Source of the DNA: DASRTE01 sp035253685
GTDB taxonomy: Bacteria; Actinomycetota; Actinomycetes; Jiangellales; Jiangellaceae
NCBI GenBank assembly: GCA_035253685.1
Contig: DATFBR010000085.1
Location: 1 to 7,376 of the forward strand
Length of the DNA: 7,376 bases
Direction: 5' to 3'
Shown: in pieces, positions 4,686 to 7,376 of the stretch
Numbering within the stretch: the stretch's first letter is position 1
How the letters are laid out: each line of letters begins with the position of its first letter
The notes under the pieces: model-generated
The model's input: the letters and a program-made list of their open reading frames with translations, nothing else
Told to the model about the DNA's origin: nothing
The model's database searches: none
Translations under genes and position numbers: made by a program

Positions 4686-7202
4686 ATGCCGCCGTCCATG
4701 CCCGACAGGCCGACGCTCGACGGTCTCGAAGACACCTGGATGCGCCGCTGGGCGGACGAAGGAACCTACCGGTTCGACCGCTCCGCACCGCGGGAACGCG
4801 TCTACTCGATCGACACCCCCCCGCCCACCGTGTCCGGCGACCTCCACGTGGGCCATGTCTTCTCCTACACCCACACCGACATCGTGGCGCGGTATCAGCG
4901 GATGCGAGGCCGTGAGGTCTTCTATCCGATCGGCTGGGACGACAACGGCCTGCCGACCGAACGGCGCGTCCAGAGCTACTACGGGGTCCGGTGTGACCCG
5001 GCGGTGCCGTACGACCCGGACTTCGTCCCGCCCACGCGGCCACCGGACCCACCGCTGCCGATCTCACGACGCAACTTCGTCGAGCTCTGTGAACGCCAGA
5101 CGGCTCGCGACGAACAGGCCTACGAGCAGCTGTTCCGCCGGGCCGGGCTGTCCGTCGACTGGTCACACGTGTACACGACGGTCGGCGCCACCGCGCGTGC
5201 CGTCTCGCAGCGGGCCTTCCTTCGCAATCTCGCCCGCGGCGACGCCTACCAGGCGGAGGCGCCGACGTTGTGGGACGTCACGTACCGGACCGCGGTCGCC
5301 CAGGCGGAGCTCGAGGACCGCGAGCGTCCCGGTGCCATCCATCGGCTCGCGTTCCGCGGTCCCGCAGGTGACGTCGTAGTCGAGACCACCCGGCCCGAGT
5401 TGCTGCCGGCATGCGTCGCCCTGGTCGCCCATCCCGACGACGAACGCCACCGCCGACTCGCCGGGGCGACAGTCACCACGCCGGTCTTCGGCGTCGACGT
5501 CCCGGTGCTCCAGCACCGGCTCGCCGATCCCGAGAAGGGCACCGGCATCGCGATGGTGTGCACGTTCGGCGACGTCGCGGACGTGACCTGGTGGCGCGAG
5601 CTGAACCTGCCCGTCCGGGCCGTCGTCGGCCGGGACGGCAGGCTTCTTCGCGAAGCGCCGCACGAGGTTGCCCTCCGTCCCTATGCCGAGATCGCCGGGT
5701 CCACTGTGCGGCAGGCCCGCGCGCGCGTGGTGGACCTGCTGCGCGACGCGGGGGCGCTGATCGGCGAACCGCGCCGGATCAGCCATTCGGTCAAGTTCTA
5801 CGAGAAGGGTGACCAGCCGCTGGAGATCGTCACCAGCCGCCAGTGGTACATCCGCAACGGCGGCCGCGACGGCGACCTGCGTGCCGCTCTGCTCGAACGC
5901 GGCAAAGAGCTCTGCTGGGTGCCGGAGTTCATGCGCCACCGCTACGACCACTGGGTCACCGGTCTCACCGGCGACTGGCTGGTCAGCCGGCAGCGCTACT
6001 TCGGGGTCCCTGTTCCGGTCTGGTATCCGCTCGGAGACGACGGGGAGCCGCGCTTCGATGCGCCCATCGTTCCGGACGAGGCGGAGCTGCCGGTGGACCC
6101 CGCGTCCGACGTCGCGCCGGGGTACGCCGAGAGCCAGCGCGGTGCGCCCGGGGGATTCGCCGCCGATCCGGACGTCCTCGACACCTGGGCCACCTCGTCG
6201 CTGACGCCGCAGATCGTCTGCGGCTGGGAGCGCGACCCCGACCTGTTCGCCCGAACGTTCCCGATGGACCTGCACGCACAGGCGCACGAGATCATCCGGA
6301 CCTGGCTCTTCTCGTGCGTCGTGCGCGCCCACCTCGAGCACGGCTCGCTGCCGTGGCGCCGCGCGGCGATCTCGGGGTTCGTCGTCGACCCGGACCGGAA
6401 GAAGATGAGCAAGTCCAAGGGCGACGCGACGACGCCGGTGCATGTGCTGGAGCGCTACGGTGCCGACGCGGTGCGCTGGCGGGCCGCCGGTGCGCGGCCG
6501 GGCATGGACACGCCCTTCGACGAGACCCAGATGAAGGTCGGCCGGCGCCTGGCGACGAAGATCCTCAACGCCGGTCGGTTCGTTCTCGGGACCGGGGTGA
6601 CCGCGGATGCCGAGGCGTCCGCGGTCACGGACCCGCTCGACCGGGCGATGCTCGCCGCGCTCGCCGACGTCGTACGCGCTGCCACGGTCTTGTTCGACGC
6701 CTACGACTACACGGGCGCGCTCGAGGTGACCGAGCGCTTCTTCTGGGCGTTCTGCGACGACTACCTGGAACTGGTGAAGGCCCGCGCGTACGGCGAGCGG
6801 GACCGTCTCGGCGCGACCTCGGCCCGCTCGGCGCTGGCATCGGCCCTCTCGGTGCATCTGCGCCTGTTCGCGCCGATCCTGCCGTTCGTCACCGAGGAGG
6901 TGTGGTCGTGGTGGCGCGATGGGTCGGTGCACCGGGCGGCGTGGCCGACGGCGGACGTGTCCGTCGACGGCGATCCCGCCGTGCTCACGACGGTCTCGAC
7001 GGCGCTGTCGGGCATTCGCGGCCTGAAGTCGGCACGCGGACTGTCGATGCGCTCCGGTCTGGACCACGTGACCGTGCGCGGTCCGCAGGACCGCCTCGAC
7101 CAGGTCGCTGCGGGGCGGGACGACCTCGTCGCGGCCGGCCGGGTCGCCGAACTGGCCCTTCTTCCCGAAGCCGGCGCAACGGAGGTCATCGTCGAAGCGT
7201 GA
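4686..7202 (+). CDS. valS: Valyl-tRNA synthetase, archaeal/Rickettsia-like form without C-terminal coiled coil
   Basis: An 838-residue class I aminoacyl-tRNA synthetase that charges tRNA-Val with valine and edits mischarged threonine. The Rossmann catalytic core has PPPTVSGDLHVGHVFSYTHTD with the HIGH motif as H54-V-G-H57, and GWDDNGLPTE (W84-E92). The CP1 editing domain (roughly 200-340) has ETTRPELLPA (E233 onward) and GTGIAMVCTFGD with conserved D296. The KMSKS loop is K573-M-S-K-S577. A helical anticodon-binding domain (about 645-745) ends in FAPILPFVTEEVW (728-740). After it only about 98 residues remain, and they show no heptad-rich arm such as ends most bacterial ValRS. The TVSG/DDNGLPTE/CTFGD wording is that of the archaeal and Rickettsia group (HAMAP type 2) as I recall it. 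All catalytic motifs are intact, so it should be active. The start at 4686 is the first possible; 4698 is an alternative. Divergent from the kinase-surE pair. It may be the host's only ValRS or a second one. Confidence 0.95.
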   Translation: MPPSMPDRPTLDGLEDTWMRRWADEGTYRFDRSAPRERVYSIDTPPPTVSGDLHVGHVFSYTHTDIVARYQRMRGREVFYPIGWDDNGLPTERRVQSYYGVRCDPAVPYDPDFVPPTRPPDPPLPISRRNFVELCERQTARDEQAYEQLFRRAGLSVDWSHVYTTVGATARAVSQRAFLRNLARGDAYQAEAPTLWDVTYRTAVAQAELEDRERPGAIHRLAFRGPAGDVVVETTRPELLPACVALVAHPDDERHRRLAGATVTTPVFGVDVPVLQHRLADPEKGTGIAMVCTFGDVADVTWWRELNLPVRAVVGRDGRLLREAPHEVALRPYAEIAGSTVRQARARVVDLLRDAGALIGEPRRISHSVKFYEKGDQPLEIVTSRQWYIRNGGRDGDLRAALLERGKELCWVPEFMRHRYDHWVTGLTGDWLVSRQRYFGVPVPVWYPLGDDGEPRFDAPIVPDEAELPVDPASDVAPGYAESQRGAPGGFAADPDVLDTWATSSLTPQIVCGWERDPDLFARTFPMDLHAQAHEIIRTWLFSCVVRAHLEHGSLPWRRAAISGFVVDPDRKKMSKSKGDATTPVHVLERYGADAVRWRAAGARPGMDTPFDETQMKVGRRLATKILNAGRFVLGTGVTADAEASAVTDPLDRAMLAALADVVRAATVLFDAYDYTGALEVTERFFWAFCDDYLELVKARAYGERDRLGATSARSALASALSVHLRLFAPILPFVTEEVWSWWRDGSVHRAAWPTADVSVDGDPAVLTTVSTALSGIRGLKSARGLSMRSGLDHVTVRGPQDRLDQVAAGRDDLVAAGRVAELALLPEAGATEVIVEA

Positions 7203-7238
7203 CGCGAGCGCCGGCTCGGCGAAGGCCCGCTACGACCT

Positions 7239-7260
7239 GACTCCGGGCCAGGGAGTCTTT
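7239..7260. terminator. Hairpin terminator between valS and the converging partial gene
   Basis: GACTCC (7239-7244) and GGAGTC (7252-7257) form a perfect 6-bp stem with a 7-nt loop, followed by TTT and CCC on the plus strand. It lies 36 nt after the valS stop, in a 60-bp convergent gap, and can act in both directions. A second small hairpin, CGAGC/GCTCG at 7205-7218, directly follows the valS stop. The U-tract is short, as is usual for actinobacterial terminators. Confidence 0.6.
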
Positions 7261-7262
7261 CC

Positions 7263-7376
7263 CTAGAGGGCGGCCAGATCGGTACAGGCGCGCTGTTCGG
7301 CGAACGCGGCCGTGGCGGCGGCGGCCGCTGCCCCCGTGCTGAACAGAGGGAGTCCGTCGGCCTGGATCCGGGCAGG
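7263..7376 (-). CDS. C-terminal end of an unidentified protein (partial, leaves the window)
   Basis: Reading the minus strand from the window edge gives 37 codons to a TAG at 7263-7265. The peptide starts PARIQADGLPLFSTG, continues through an alanine-rich helix and ends FAEQRACTDLAAL. Third codon positions are mostly G or C, as in the neighbours, and the frame converges on valS with a hairpin terminator between them, so it is probably a real gene end. The pattern of an alanine-rich helix followed by an aromatic and a basic tail resembles the end of some crotonase-family (enoyl-CoA hydratase) proteins, but the piece is too short to assign. No function is claimed. Confidence 0.55.
   Translation of the reverse strand, partial: PARIQADGLPLFSTGAAAAAATAAFAEQRACTDLAAL

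Noticed and set aside
4490..4735. N-terminal extension of the kinase by 82 codons
   Set aside because: The extension is basic, low-complexity and overlaps the valS start on the other strand; PfkB proteins normally begin with the first beta strand, which follows ATG 4489.
5163..7067. 634-codon minus-strand open frame antisense to valS
   Set aside because: Composition (R, G, A, P, V rich, no conserved motif) and full overlap with an intact synthetase mark it as an antisense shadow.
5843..7240. 465-codon plus-strand frame inside valS
   Set aside because: Arginine-rich out-of-frame translation of valS; it bypasses all known motifs.
7305..7335. GCC/GGC trinucleotide run as a microsatellite or origin-like repeat
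   Set aside because: Explained as alanine codons in the C-terminal coding end of the minus-strand partial gene.

Overview
The window looks like chromosomal DNA from a high-GC Gram-positive bacterium (Actinomycetota). Third codon positions are almost always G or C. Several genes lack a clear Shine-Dalgarno site but have a TANNNT box just upstream of the start codon, as in leaderless actinobacterial transcripts. The protein families (DUF664/DinB-like, WYL regulator, EHN-type epoxide hydrolase) are also typical of this phylum. No IS element, CRISPR array, tRNA or rRNA was found.

Layout. (1) 1-415, +: the 3' part of a DUF664/DinB-superfamily gene that enters from outside the window and is split by a one-base frameshift at a C5 run (159-163). 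(2) 440-1396, -: a WYL-domain HTH regulator, convergent with the first gene. (3) 1459-2613, +: an epoxide hydrolase of the microsomal type, divergent from the regulator across a 62-bp gap that holds an interrupted dyad and a candidate leaderless promoter. This is the standard arrangement of a local regulator and its target. (4) 2733-3554 and 3551-4489, both -: a PfkB-family sugar/nucleoside kinase followed by SurE nucleotidase, overlapping by ATGA and so probably translationally coupled. (5) 4686-7202, +: a complete valyl-tRNA synthetase, divergent from the kinase. It resembles the archaeal/Rickettsia form and lacks the C-terminal coiled-coil arm. (6) 7263-7376, -: the C-terminal 37 codons of an unidentified gene that leaves the window, separated from valS by a shared hairpin terminator.

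The most interesting part is 2733-7202. A kinase and a phosphatase of small phosphorylated metabolites are coupled to each other and transcribed divergently from an unusual ValRS. The 196-bp gap between them holds a perfect 7-bp inverted repeat around a TACGAT box, a possible leaderless 23-codon reading frame with three valine codons, and a sequence able to pair with the valS ribosome-binding site. Whether these genes form a functional unit, and whether this ValRS is the host's only one or a second copy, cannot be decided from this window.
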